Source: Vitis vinifera (Eukaryota > Streptophyta > Magnoliopsida > Vitales > Vitaceae). Taken from it: a DNA stretch of 64,000 bases. Shown here piece by piece: positions 12,697-25,262 of the stretch (its first letter is position 1; each line of letters opens with the position of its first letter). The stretch is taken from positions 1,503,001 through 1,567,000 of the forward strand of contig NC_081821.1 of the NCBI RefSeq assembly GCF_030704535.1, read 5' to 3'. The notes beneath the pieces are model-generated. The model did not search any database. It was given only the letters and a program-made list of their open reading frames with translations, and was not told the DNA's origin. The position numbers and the translations under genes were made by a program.

Positions 12697-13912
12697 TCCT
12701 CAAATATTATCTATAATGAGTAATATAATACAACAATATATTATTTTAGTAATTTTTTAAAATCTATTATGCTAATAAAATTTGGAACTATTTGTCTTTT
12801 TTGAAAGAAAAAAAAAAACAAAGAAGAAGCTAATTCATTTAATTTGCAATGTATCCATTATGATAATCATGTGATTAATATTATATGGAAAATTATATAT
12901 TCGACTGCCTTACACAAAGTAGCATCCAAAGAATATTATTATCACTATATATAATTCTTATGATAAAACTACTAGGGTGAGATTTTATTAGTTATTTTAT
13001 TATGTCCTACACAAATAACATAGTAATATTATATGATAATATCGGGTCCAGTTATATTACCAAATGTTTTAGGGTTTTGTTTTGTAAAAAATGTGATCGT
13101 AATTGAGAGATTTTTTTTTCGAGAATTTCACAAGTGTATGTTTTTTTCCTTTGATTAATAGATTGTTAAATATTGGTGTACTCTGTGGACGTAGGGATCA
13201 GATCGATCATCGAACCACATCAAAATCTCGTAGTTTTCTTAATTTTCTACTCATGTGTATGTGATTTTTATTAACATTGATCTCATTACCCTATTTTATA
13301 GAAATAGATAATTTAAGTATTTATACATCGATATCATTTTTTGGGATCTCTATCTTTTTAATTTATATTATAATTTTATATATTTGTATCATCATCCAAC
13401 CATTCATATTTCATTATTCATTTAAGGACTTACATCACAAGTTTGATGAATACTATAATATTGTTTCTACTATTATTTACTTATATGTTTGTAAGATCAT
13501 TCAACGGTTTAAATTGAATTTAGCGATAACATTTTCCTATGTTGTCCACAATAATGTTTTTTTAATTTTTTTTATTAAATAATTTGGTGTACAAAACCAT
13601 AAATGCATAAAAATAACTAATGTGATATGAAATGAAAATATCTAACATGTGCCAATCCCTATTTATAAAAAGCGACTTTAGATAACATGATAGAAATCCA
13701 ATTCTATCCTGAGATTCCATTAAATTTCAACTCGATCCCAATTAACAGTTTCACCGCAATGGAATAGCCGTTTTTCAATCCGTGCATTTACGCACGTTTG
13801 TATTACTCCCGCAGCAATTCCGAAGGGTCCACTCGAAGTCCACACTTATTTTTATTGCCGCCGTCATTTATTCCTATACGGGAAATTGTATTACTGAGCT
13901 TTGCACATTGTG

Positions 13913-13960
13913 CACGTGATCGTCGACCTCGTTCCCCTCTCTCGAAAGCACGTATTTATA
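13913..13960 (+). promoter_or_regulatory. G-box and TATA box of the CYP94B-like gene
   Basis: A perfect G-box CACGTG at 13913-13918 lies about 35 bases upstream of a TATTTATA TATA-like box at 13953-13960, which is about 64 bases before the ATG at 14024. G-boxes bind MYC2-type bHLH factors, and CYP94B genes are known early jasmonate-response genes. Jasmonate control here is therefore a reasonable inference, not something the sequence proves. Confidence 0.6.
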
Positions 13961-14023
13961 CTAACCCGACCCTCTTCTCCATTCCACCCAAACCTCCAAT
14001 TCAAATCTCCTTTTTCGGCTGAA

Positions 14024-15562
14024 ATGGCCATGTGGGTTTTTGATGATCTTGTCGAAGGTCTCTTTCTAGTTCTTCTGTTTCTGTTTCTTACGATTACATT
14101 TTCTGTTGGGTTTGAGCATGCTTTCAAGAAAAAAGCATGCCGTTTTGGTCCTCCATCGTACCCGTTCATTGGATGTCTGGTTTCATTCTACCAGAACCGC
14201 CGCCGGCTGCTGGAGTGGTACACTGATCTTTTATCGGAGTCTCCGAGCCAGACCATCGTGGTGCACCGGCTGGGTGCGCGGCGGACGGTCGTGACGGCGA
14301 ACGCTGCCAATGTGGAGTACGTGCTGAAGACGAACTTCAGCAACTTCCCCAAGGGGAAGCCCTTCACTGAGATTCTTGGAGACCTTCTTGGCTTCGGGAT
14401 ATTCAACGTTGACGGCGACCTGTGGAGCTCGCAGAGGAAGCTCGCCAGCCATGAGTTCAGCACCAAGTCTCTGCGAGAGTTCGTGATGAGAATCCTTGAA
14501 GAAGAAGTGGAGGGGAGGCTACTTCCGTTGTTAGAATCCGCAATGGAGAAAAATGAAGTTTTGGATTTGCAGGACGTGTTGAGGAGATTCGCTTTCGAAA
14601 CTGTTTGCAAAGTCTCTCTCGGCGTCGACCCCTGTTGCCTGGACCTTTCCCGTCCGGTGCCGCCCCTGGTTCGGGCCTTCGACCGTGCGTCGGAGATTTG
14701 CGCCATGAGAGGGATGGCGCCCGTGTACGCCGTGTGGAAGATGAAGCGAGCGTTTAATGTCGGCTCCGAGAGGAAGCTCAAGGAATCCGTACAACTGGTT
14801 CATTCTTCGGTGAGAGAAATTATTCAGAACAAGAAGAGGAAGCTGGAAGAGGACCGCGCCGAAGGAGACGGCGGCGACCTTCTGACGAGTCTGCTGTCGG
14901 CGGGTCACGGCGAGGAGGTGGTGAGGGATATGGTGATAAGCTTCATAATGGCCGGAAGGGACACAACGTCGGCAGCGATGACGTGGCTCTTCTGGTTACT
15001 CTCCCAGCATCCACCCATCGAATCCGCCATTGTCGCACATGTAGACTCACTCTACAGAAACCCACTCGATTTCGAAACTCTGAAAGAGATGAATTTCGTG
15101 AAAGCGTGCTTGTGCGAGTCCATGAGGCTGTACCCGCCGGTAGTATGGGACTCCAAGCACGCCGCTGCCGACGATACCCTGCCGGACGGCACCGCTCTCC
15201 GGGAGGGCGACAGGGTGACTTACTTCCCATATGGAATGGGGAGAATGGAGCATCTGTGGGGAAAAGACCGGTTCGAGTTCAGACCGGACCGGTGGTTAGA
15301 AGAACCGGAGGCGGACGGCGGCGGGCCTCTGAAGGCGGTGAGTCCCTACAAGTTCCCTGTTTTTCAGGCTGGTCCGAGGGTGTGCTTGGGGAAAGAGATG
15401 GCGTTCATTCAGATGAAGTACGTGGTGGCTTCCATTTTGAGAAGGTTCGAGATCAGGCCGGCCGGGTCGAACCGGCCGGTTTTCGTTCCCCTCCTGACGG
15501 CTCACATGGCCGGCGGTTTCAAAGTGGTGGTCCGGAAAAGAAGTGGCGGAAATGAGCCGTAA
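14024..15562 (+). CDS. Cytochrome P450, CYP94B-like (probable jasmonoyl-isoleucine 12-hydroxylase)
   Basis: Intronless, 512 residues, typical of CYP94. A hydrophobic N-terminal anchor (about 11-30) indicates ER attachment. The I-helix has AGRDTT at 310-315, the ExxR pair is E365/R368 (ESMR), FRPDRW lies at 419-424, and the haem loop FQAGPRVCLG at 447-456 supplies C454. The signatures WDSKHAA, TYFPYGMGRMEHLWG and SPYKFPVFQAGP, plus PLLTAHMAGG near the end, are those I know from CYP94B rather than CYP86 or CYP94A. CYP94B enzymes oxidise jasmonoyl-isoleucine at C-12 in hormone turnover; substrate is inferred from family. I chose the ATG at 14024 because it precedes MAMWVFDDL and the anchor. An in-frame ATG at 13901 lies upstream of the TATA-like box and is unlikely to be used. 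GC content is far above the flanks. Confidence 0.9.
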   Translation: MAMWVFDDLVEGLFLVLLFLFLTITFSVGFEHAFKKKACRFGPPSYPFIGCLVSFYQNRRRLLEWYTDLLSESPSQTIVVHRLGARRTVVTANAANVEYVLKTNFSNFPKGKPFTEILGDLLGFGIFNVDGDLWSSQRKLASHEFSTKSLREFVMRILEEEVEGRLLPLLESAMEKNEVLDLQDVLRRFAFETVCKVSLGVDPCCLDLSRPVPPLVRAFDRASEICAMRGMAPVYAVWKMKRAFNVGSERKLKESVQLVHSSVREIIQNKKRKLEEDRAEGDGGDLLTSLLSAGHGEEVVRDMVISFIMAGRDTTSAAMTWLFWLLSQHPPIESAIVAHVDSLYRNPLDFETLKEMNFVKACLCESMRLYPPVVWDSKHAAADDTLPDGTALREGDRVTYFPYGMGRMEHLWGKDRFEFRPDRWLEEPEADGGGPLKAVSPYKFPVFQAGPRVCLGKEMAFIQMKYVVASILRRFEIRPAGSNRPVFVPLLTAHMAGGFKVVVRKRSGGNEP

Positions 15563-16569
15563 CCGTATCTTCTAGTACACCTGCTTACTTAGGTTGGTAG
15601 GATTGTAGCTTTTTAAAAAAAGCACTTGCAATTATGTTTTATGCAGTATTATCCTTTTTAAAACGGCATAAGATGGTCAAGGGGATTCCTATTTTAAACC
15701 TTCATTATAATATGCATATAAAATTACAAAATTGTCCTCAACTTCTTCCTTGCATGCCCATGAAAAACCCCTAATCTTAGTCCCACCTTCTTACCCTTTT
15801 TCTCCTTCACTCCATTTTTGTACTTCTTTGAAGAGAAAAAAATTTCTCATGAAAGAGTGGGTGGAGGGAGTGTAAATTATAGAAAAATGTGGGGAGAATT
15901 ATATAACTTTAAATACATATTTTTATTTTAAAAATGATAATAGCAGAGATGTTGACTTCTAACATAATCATATAATGTTTTAAGGGTGCTTTTTGAATCA
16001 TGCAACTGTGTTTTAAGAGTATATTTTATAGTGTATTTTAATCAAAGTGTTTTTAGTAAAAATATTTTCTTTAAAAGTGTTTTTTTGAAGAATCGCTTAT
16101 TAAGAATCTATTTGATAATAATTTTAGGAAGCGTTTCTATTACTTCTAATACTTGAAATATAAAATTTTTTAAATATTAGAAATATTAAAAACATTTTTT
16201 AGAATTACTGTCAACCGGACTCTAAAAGTGTGTTTGATAGTGATAGTAGAAAATGTTTCTAACTTTTATAACACTTGAAAATTCTCTTTCTTCAAAAATT
16301 AAAAATGTTATAAATATTTTCTATAATCATTACCATTTGCATGAAGTATTTTTTTTATAAAATATCACAAATGATTTTTTATAGTTTTAAAAATATTTCC
16401 TAAATTTTGCCAAATTTGAAATGCTTTGGGCAGATATTAAAAACGGTAGAAATATTTGCAAAAATTAATGTAAATTATGGAGAGAAAAAAAAGAAGAAGA
16501 AGACGATAAGAATTATGGAAAAAAGAAAAGGCTAGAAAATTAAGGAAAATGAAGAAATGTCTTTTCCGA

Positions 16570-16800
16570 ATCATGTCAGCTAGCCAATAAGAGCATCAAA
16601 GTGATCACTTTAATTTAAGCCCTCCTACAGGGCCTACACTGACGATGAGGTCTTAAAAGTCTTAGAAGTTGTTCCCAAAAATCAATATTTAGTGATGGAA
16701 GAGGAAGAGGACCTAATGAAAATGTTGTTTTACTTGATTCCATCCATCAAATTTAATGGGAGACCGACCCTCCATTAAATGGGCGGAACTCTCTTTATTA
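16570..16800. repeat. Diverged dispersed repeat, copy 1 of pair B
   Basis: Aligns with 21200-21410. Shared are AATCATGTCA, GATGAGGTCT or TATGAGGTCT, TTAGTGATGGAAG or TGAGTGATGGAAG, TTACTTGATTCCATC and ATCAAATTTAATGG-AGACC. Unclassified. Confidence 0.7.
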
Positions 16801-19800
16801 GAATAGATGAACTACCCACACTTAAAGAGAATTTAAAACAAATAAATAAAAAGATATCTCTTTTTCTCTTCTTTATAGCCCCAACCTCTACCATCCCAAA
16901 ATAAAAAGAAAAATAATTTTCTGTGTAAAATGTTAAAAATCCAAGATTTTAAAATACAAAAAACATATGGTAAATATGGGAGATTCAAAAGCAAAAGAGA
17001 TCAATATCCCGTCGTGTTTGGAGGAATTATATACGGGTACTTTTAAAGTACCATTAATAATATTTTTAAATAACATTTTTAACATAAAATTTAAGAAATA
17101 TTTTTAAAACTTTGAAAAATCGTTTACATGTTTTCTGAATAAATATTTGATAGATAATTCTTTTTAAAACATTTCTAAAAAATATATATTTTTATTAAAA
17201 ATATACTCTTAATCTTTTATCATTTTATTTTTTAATTAAGAGATAATATATTGTACTTATTAATTTTTTACCTGTATCATAATAAAAACGAGACATCCTA
17301 TATTATATATTATGAAACGTCACTTTTTAATATGATATTAAAAAGTGACAGACAATCATACATCATCATATAGTATATATATATAAAAAAAATCTTATTA
17401 ATTTATATCTTTAAAGTAATATTATTGTTTACTATACACTTAGAAGACATAGATTTTTTTAAGTTGACTTAAACACCCATTCAATACCATATAGTTTTCC
17501 ATAGGATATTCCTCCAAATCCCATCTCTTCTCTTCTTGTACTTTCAAATTTTTGCAATTTCTTACTTTTATTTGTTTTCTAATATCTTATTAAAAAAAAT
17601 GATGTGGGCCCAAGCTTAACTCTCATCAACCTCATAGACCCTCCTTTGTTTGTATCCATGGTGGAGCTCTCTTCCACCACCATTTGTTTGCAAATCAATT
17701 TATTTATTTCATTTCCTTCATTCATTAATAATGGCCATATTTTGTTGGTAGATTGGAAGCACTTCCAATTAAAGTCCAATTTTTTTATCTTTTCCTAATA
17801 AATTTTCAAAATATTTGGCAGAGTAAAGAATAAATAGATAAAATTTTATTTTCTCTTTGTAATAAGTTTGTCTAGTAATTTTAAAGAATATTTGGTAGAA
17901 TAAGAGTACATGGACAATGCTACTAGCTAAGAGACCGTTTTTAAAAGAAAAAAAAAATCAAATATTTGACAAAATTTTAAAAATACTTTTAAAATGTTGA
18001 AAAATCAATTGTAATACTTCCTAAAGAAATGCTTGATAAATAATTCTCTCGAAAAGAAAATATTTTAATTAAAAACACTTTACTCTCAAACATGTTATGA
18101 GAATATACAAAAATCGAAATTTAAAAGAGACGAATAGAGGCCCATGCATTATGAATACATTTTTTTATCTACTAAAAAGCTTTAGTTCAAGTTAATCTGA
18201 TATATATTGTTAGTCATACTATATCGCATGTGCATAGAGGAAACAAAAGAAAATGCACGATTATACATAAATATAATATTTGAAGTAATGTAGAAATAAG
18301 GGCACAAGTAATATTGTGAAGAGAGTGTCTTATAATACTTTTTTCAAATCTCATGAATTCATTTCTAATCTAAGGTCTTGTTCATTGTCCCTTAATATAC
18401 TTAAAAAAGATAAGACACATATGATACTATTGGAAAGAGTTTATTATTAGGTGCTCCAAATAGAGGGCATAATTTGGAGATGTAGGCTCAAATTTAGCCA
18501 ATCTCACCGTTCTTTTCTAAAGTTTTTCCAAAAAGAAAAAGATTAAGATGCAAAAATGATATTTTTCAAAGAGAAAAAAACATTGGCACATGGAATGTGG
18601 TTGGAGGGAGTTGAATATGTAAGAGTTTTATGGCGATATGGCAGATGATGCACTAATTATGTTTGGTACAATCAACCTAACTATCATATCTCATATCTTG
18701 TGAAACTTTTTAAATCTTTTTAAAATTAATTTATATTCCTTATTGCCTTTTTAAGAAGATATCTTCATTGTTAGTTTTACAAAAATGAATAAGACCAATC
18801 GTCATTGTCGCTCGTTCTTATCCTTCTCTCAATAATTTGAAAACAATGATTAAATTTGAGGAATCAAAATAAGTCATTAATGATATAATTATTAAGTCAA
18901 AATAGTTAATATTATTAAAAAGTATGTCTATACAAATAAAAATAATTAAAATTATTGAAAACTATTTTATTGTATTTACCACACAAATTTTTTATCCCCT
19001 CTCTATAAATGTCTATTTTTTTCCCCCTATATGATTCCTAAAATCTAAATATATCATATTTGGTCACAAATACTAATCAAACTTTAATACTCTTCCACTT
19101 CTTCAAAAAGTTTCACCTTATGGTTGGTTTTAAGTTAGATTTCAATGATTGGACATGCAAATCATAAACCTACAATGAAAGTGACCCATCAACCCTACAA
19201 GTCAATAATTTGGTGTGTGATTGTTTCCACTTTTTGATTGAATAAAGATGACTCGCGTGCTTTTAAATTCAGTGGCAAAGTTGGCATATCAATATTGTAT
19301 GATTGATTTTCATTTTTTGATTCTATCAGACTCTTAGGACTTGTGTCTGTGTCCGCGTGGTCTTGTTTGTTAACCTTTTTGAAAAACAGTTTGAGAAATT
19401 TTTTTGAAAACTATTCTTTATAAATCTTGTTTGACAACCTCATATATTTTTAACTCGTTTTTAATATTTTAAAAATAAAATTTATATCTACTGCTTTATT
19501 TTTAATTATTACGTATTTATATAATTATTTTATAAAATAATTTTCAAAAAATAAGCAAAAACAATAGAAAACATCTAAAATATATTTTTTGAAAATATTT
19601 TATTTTTTGTTCTTATGAACAAAAAATAAAAAACAATTTCTATTTGTTAAACGGGTTTTTTTTTAGAATAAAAAATTATTTTTGAAAACGATTGCCAAAC
19701 AAACCCTTGTTTTGTAATTATTTTTCAAAAACATGATTGTCTTGTTTAAAAAAAAAGGTCATTTGATAAATAAAAAAAAAAAGAAAACAATGTTATGTTC

Positions 19801-21199
19801 TTAAAAATAGAAAACAAGATAGTTTTAGAAAAACATCTTTTAGTTGTTTTTTCTTAATTTTTAAAGATTATTTCATAATTATACAAATATAGAAAATGAT
19901 TAAAAATAAATTTTATATATATTTAAAACATATTTAAAAACATAAAAATAGAATTAAAAATCTTTCAAGTTTTTTAACATGTTTTTGTTATATAACATTT
20001 TTTTAAAAGTATTTTCAAAAACTATTTTTTAAAATCACTTTCGAAAGCACTTTTCAAACAAAATCTAATTATTTTCAAAATAAATTTTATTTGGGAATTT
20101 AAATATGAGAAATAGTATTCCCCACTTGTATTTTTTTATAAAAATACTATACACTCTGTGGAATATAGAACTTTCTAAATATCTTCGTATTTTGAATTAC
20201 CTTTTAGAAAACTATAAAAAAAATAATTGAAAATATTTTTAAATTATTTTAAAAGACAACTTATCTTTTAAATAAATTATGAAAAAAAAATTGTTTTTTA
20301 TGAAAAGTCTCTTAAAAACATAAATTTAAATACTACTTAATTATTAAATAGGTAGTATATTGTGTAACTCATTTAACCGGTTTAAGTCTTATATAAGTCT
20401 AAGATTAGTATTTCAATCAAATATGTTTAACTTAATTGACCTATTTATTTTAAAACTCATTAAAATGAGTCAAAAGTGAGATAGTTTAAAATTATAATTA
20501 AGTTAATTATCAAAATTATTAAATTAGTTAATTTGGGTCAAATTCATATTATATAGTTTCACACAAATTTAACTCAAACCCACAAAAAGTGTATAGAGTT
20601 TGAGTTGTGTTAATGAATCGTATCAAATTTTGCTACCTATAACTTCCAATAATATATTACTTTGTATTTTATATTTGGTTTCATTACCTTGCACTTATAT
20701 TTGTCTCATTATTTTATACTTTCATCCCTTATTTGATGACAAAATATCATTTCTTCATGCCACCGGTCATTTTTCTACACCCAATGAAGAGTGATAAAAA
20801 TTTTGAACCACTTATTAACTGTTAAATGTAATTAAAAATATATAATACAAAATAAGTACACACCAAAAGAAATATCACCAAACAATAATTCTATCAAATC
20901 AAATTATAACATGTCACATAGGCACCATGCAAGAGGAAGATAAGTTGTCTTTAAATTAAATAAAAATTCAGAATATATATATATATATATAAAGTAAGAG
21001 TTACCATTATCCAAATATATCTCAAAAATCTCTTTAAATATCAACTTTGATTAAGAAATAACCTTCGGAAGGAATAAGGAATCTCCATAGGGAATAAGGA
21101 AAATTATCCAAATATATCCATACTTCCTTCCATGCCTCCAAGCTGAAAAAGAGCAGCAAAACAACCCAAAAAAAAAATGAAGAAAAATGCTGTGCCCAT

Positions 21200-21410
21200 A
21201 ATCATGTCAACATGAATTGCCATTAATGGCAGCAATGTCAAAGAAAAGAGGTCAGTTTCATTGATTATGAGGTCTCATAAGTAGTTCTTAAGAGTTAATT
21301 TTGAGTGATGGAAGGGACCCAAGGATAAGATTGTTTACTTGATTCCATCAATCAAATTTAATGGAAGACCAACCATATTAAATAAGCGAATCACCCTTTT
21401 GTTAAGACTT
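21200..21410. repeat. Diverged dispersed repeat, copy 2 of pair B
   Basis: Counterpart of 16570-16800 in the same orientation, 4.6 kb away. Confidence 0.7.
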
Positions 21411-21825
21411 TTCCTTTTCCCTTTTTAGTTCTAGCTTTTATAGATATTTCTTTGAAATAATGATAGTGTACTAAGCCTAATTACATATTGGTAAAGAAAA
21501 ATCAGAAAAATGATCACCACGAATTTATAGTATTTCAAGTTATAGCCCTCAAAGAAACAGAAAATTTAATTAATCTTATCTAGATCGAATCAAATAATGA
21601 CTTTTAAATGAAAAATCAATTAGATTGGTACACTGAATTTTTAATTGGGAAAATAATGATAAACAAGTGGAGATTTTCAAAAGTCCTTATTAAGGACCGA
21701 GATATAACAACAACTAATTAAAACTTAATCACCGATATAAGTCATCCAAGCTTGGAATCATATTTTAAAACTTGAAATCCATTCTTTAACAATTAATATG
21801 ATAAAAAGTTTTAATCTTTAAGATG

Positions 21826-22101
21826 TTTAAAATCTGACATTCATTTGATAGATTTTCTTCGATTATCAATCACATAGAATCATATCAAGTCAGACATTAT
21901 CATAAACTTTTATGGGTCAAATAACCCTCTAACATGCATCTTATTTATCCCTAACAAAGGACTATTTAAAATCTGACATTCATTTGATAGATTCTCTTCA
22001 ATTATCAATCACATAGAACCATATCAAATCAGTCATTGATCATAAACTTTTATGGATCAAAGGACCCTCTAACATGTATCCTACTTATCCCTAACAAAGG
22101 A
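21826..22101. repeat. 139-bp tandem duplication
   Basis: Units begin at 21826 and 21965, both with TTTAAAATCTGACATTCATT, and both run to TCCCTAACAAAGGA. Scattered substitutions separate them. Confidence 0.9.
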
Positions 22102-22277
22102 ATTTAACTTGTATACAAAATTTTAAAAATTAAAAACTTAATACTATGTAAAGTTACTATCTTTTCTTAGCATTTCTCTCTCCTGGATCATAATGCTCAT
22201 ATTAACACCATGCATTAAATCAAGCCAAACTATGAATGATTTTATTGAAAACTCCAAAATAATTGCCCATGACAATT

Positions 22278-22283
22278 CCCCCC

Positions 22284-22355
<72 letters not shown>
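22278..22355. repeat. Compound (C)n(TC)n microsatellite
   Basis: Seventeen C residues run directly into about thirty TC units. The strand is fully polypyrimidine over 78 bases, so it has H-DNA (triplex) potential and is a likely polymorphic site. Confidence 0.95.
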
Positions 22356-22356
<1 letters not shown>

Positions 22357-22415
22357 GTCTATATCTATTCTATATCTCTATCATCTATCTTCTCTATAGT
22401 ATTTATATCATTATA

Positions 22416-22797
22416 GAAAACTAACCTAAAAACATAATTAAAATTCCTAAATTTCCAAAATATGTGAAAAACTTGAATGGGGAAGTCTTGGAATGAAATT
22501 TTGGAAATCCCAACTTTTGTCGAATATTTTGATACCTCCGTAGTGGTGTTGGAATGATTTTGATAAATGCTCAGACCTTATAGGCCTCTAGCATGCTTCC
22601 AATGTAGAAAACTAATCTAAAAACATAATTAAAATTCCTAAATATCCAAAAATATGTGAAAAAGTTGAATGAAGAAAGTCTCATATTGAAGTTCTAGAAA
22701 TCGCAGCTCGTATAGAATATTTCAATAGCACCATAGTAGTGTTGGAAAGATTTTGATAAATGTCAATCTTCTGGACCTCTAGCATGCTTCCAATGTG
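22416..22797. repeat. 191-bp tandem duplication
   Basis: Units begin at 22416 and 22607 with GAAAACTAA-CTAAAAACAT and both end in CTCTAGCATGCTTCCAATGT. They are more diverged from each other than the 139-bp pair just upstream. Confidence 0.88.
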
Positions 22798-22800
22798 GTA

Positions 22801-23280
22801 TCGAATGTGTCTCGACCTGTGATTATAGTGTATTTTCATGTATCATAATGTATCGAAATTTTGCTCCTTGTATCAAAATTATATTTGAATGTATCACCCT
22901 GCATCGAAATGGTATCGCAATATATCAAAATGATATCAATATTCATTTTGATAATCCTTCAAACTCTTTCTATCTCTGAAATGCTTATTCAGGACAATTT
23001 CAATACTTCAATTGTATCAAAATTTATCTTTTGTATCAAAATGGTTTCTAAATCTATTTCAATAATCTTCTAAATTCGTTGGATCTCCGCTTAACTACAA
23101 TGGAGGACTTCGATACCTCCACAATGATATTGAAATGCATTTCTTGTATCAAAATGGTATCTTATGTATCATCCAATATTGAAATTCATTTCAATTACAC
23201 CTTAAACTCACTATATCCGGATTAAATCTACTCCCTTTTATTGAAGTGGTGTTGAAATCCATTTTGTTATACCTAAATTC
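22801..23280. repeat. Block of degenerate TATC-AAAT motifs
   Basis: Short motifs such as GTATCAAAAT, GTATCGAAAT, ATATCAAAATG and TATTGAAAT recur many times in about 480 bases without a strict period. This resembles a decayed short-unit satellite; no coding capacity is seen. The adjacent 191-bp duplicates carry similar words. Confidence 0.5.
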
Positions 23281-25262
23281 CTCCTCTTGCTACATTCTTC
23301 ATAGCATGCAAACATTAACCCTCAATTTGGGGCTTACCGTATATTTAAAGTAAAAGATAATGATTTACACTCAAAAGTTATTCAAAAACCTATTTTTAAA
23401 TATGGAAAAACCTAAGTTTGAGTAGTAATGAGATACTTTCTTTATATATAAATGTAAAAATATACATAATTTTATTAAAATAAATATATCTTAAACATAA
23501 ATATTCTTATTTTTATTAAAATAAAAGAAACCGAAAACCCAAAGTACGCCCATAAAAATTGTATTAGTATAAATAATCCAAGAGAGTAGAAAAAAATTGT
23601 TATCAACTTGAACTTTCTATATTATATCTTAATATAAAATGGATAAATACTTTCATGCTATATATGATTTATAAAAATACTAAAAAAAGAAAAAGAATCA
23701 CAAAAAAAAAAATCATATTTACTTTATTATAAAAAAATATGATAGAAAATCAAATATAATTAAAATTACTTAAAATTAATTAAAATTTTACATATTTTTA
23801 AGATCATATGAACTTGATATGGAATAGGAAAATGAGTGAAATAAATTTAAAAAATCATGTAAAAATAATTTGGTAACTTTTCCTTCCACTTTTTCTCTTC
23901 TTTTTTTTCAAACTTTCTTAAGGACTATAAGATAAGATATCCATAAATTAAAAGATGATCTATGGTAATCTTTATCTTTATAAAATATTTAGAAAATTTT
24001 GATCCCCAAATCAGAAACTAAATATCTTTAATTTTACAAATATCGACAAACCCACATTACACCAATAAGGAAGGCCTATCAAATTAACTCCATGTGCTGT
24101 TTACTGTTGGAATGCTATGTTTGGTTGCTAAAAAGTGATAACAAAAAGAAAAAAAAAATTAAGAAAAAAAAATTCTCACGTTTGAATACCATGAGAGAAA
24201 AAAAAAATGCTAATGAAAACAGGATATAAAATGTTAAAAGAGTTTCCTCCTCAAATAATTTCCTCATTTTTCTTTAAACAAAAAAGAGAGAGAGAGAGAT
24301 AGAGAGAGATGAAAAAGGTACGAAAAGGAGCATTATTTATAAATTTAATTTGCTTTCCCTTAAATTTTTTCATGGACAACCAAACCAGGATAATTTCCTT
24401 CTCTTTTCTTTGTGTTTCCTGTACTTCAAACTTTCTTTGGAACCAAACAAAGCCTAAAGAACTTGTCTTCCTTTCTTTTGTTGAAAGGCACTACAAAAGA
24501 CGAAATAGTTTGGAACAGATATTCGAAATGCCTCTTAGCATTTCCCTTTCCTTTTTCATTTTTCTCCTTTCAATAAGACCTAGTACCACTCTAGTCCAAA
24601 CATGCTTAACTATGGAGTTTTGATAGAATTCGATGCAGTAGTTATGGTATGATCACACCCGCATCCTTCAAACCCTTTTCAGGTTTCAAATTTTATATCT
24701 CTAAACAGCCAGACAAACATATGCACATGAACCATCAATTCTAACAAAACAAAAGATTAGTAAAATAATTCAAACCAAAGGCCTTTATTAAGCAACTCCA
24801 TGGTACATGCTCCTCACCAATAATATAGTTCCAATGATGAAGGCAAAGGACATGAAAATACAGAGAATTATGAAGTGATGCTTTAAAATCAAAAGATCAC
24901 AGGAAAATTAGAGCTAGAGAGTTCAAGCAGAGTAGTTTAAACACTATCGATCCAAGGAATAGAAGAGCAAAATGAGTTAATATCTAGGTCTCTAAATGTT
25001 CAAACAGGCATGTCTCAAAAAATTTCTATCAACTAGACTTTAGCATTGAGCAGATACAAGACAATAAAACACTTCTACTACAAGTTTGACAAAGAACTTG
25101 AGCCTAAAGCCACTACAACCAATTTCTTCCTCTAGACTATCCAGTCCTCTCGTACCCAACAACAGAAAGTCGAATAACCTCAATGCCTGTGCCACCAATA
25201 CCTGGGGATATAAAGTAAAAAGTATCTCAGGCATACCTTACCTTTGGCAATTCAACAAATCC

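Larger units (their letters stand above)
1402..13900. other. AT-rich intergenic region, no gene recognised
   Basis: About 12.5 kb of strongly AT-rich DNA. The open frames here (for example 7094-7429, 8093-8458 and 13277-13582) are biased toward Phe, Ile, Leu, Tyr and Lys as expected from composition, and show no domain or splice structure. The content I can support is microsatellites, a hairpin array, one LTR-like block, a tandem duplication with a third copy, and diverged repeat pairs, each listed separately. Confidence 0.7.
15563..25262. other. AT-rich intergenic region, no gene recognised
   Basis: About 9.7 kb without a supportable gene. Small frames (for example 17579-17779, 20600-20794 and 24309-24623) lack domains. 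It holds diverged repeats, two tandem duplications, a long C/TC microsatellite and a block rich in TATC-AAAT motifs, listed separately. The last few hundred bases before 25263 are probably the 3' UTR and downstream flank of the minus-strand SWP73B gene. Confidence 0.65.

Noticed and set aside
13277..13582. 101-codon Ile/Tyr-rich frame
   Set aside because: The composition matches the AT-rich background and no motif is seen.
13901..14023. In-frame upstream ATG that would lengthen the P450 by 41 residues
   Set aside because: It lies before the TATA-like box at 13953, and the added residues precede the normal N-terminal membrane anchor. The ATG at 14024 gives the family's usual length.
13891..15505. 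Several antisense and alternative-frame reading frames of 60-200 codons over the P450
   Set aside because: They are by-products of a GC-rich coding exon and show no domain or conserved motif.
24309..24623. 104-codon open frame with a hydrophobic stretch
   Set aside because: Low-complexity composition, no recognisable family, no promoter or splice context; it lies in AT-rich intergenic DNA.
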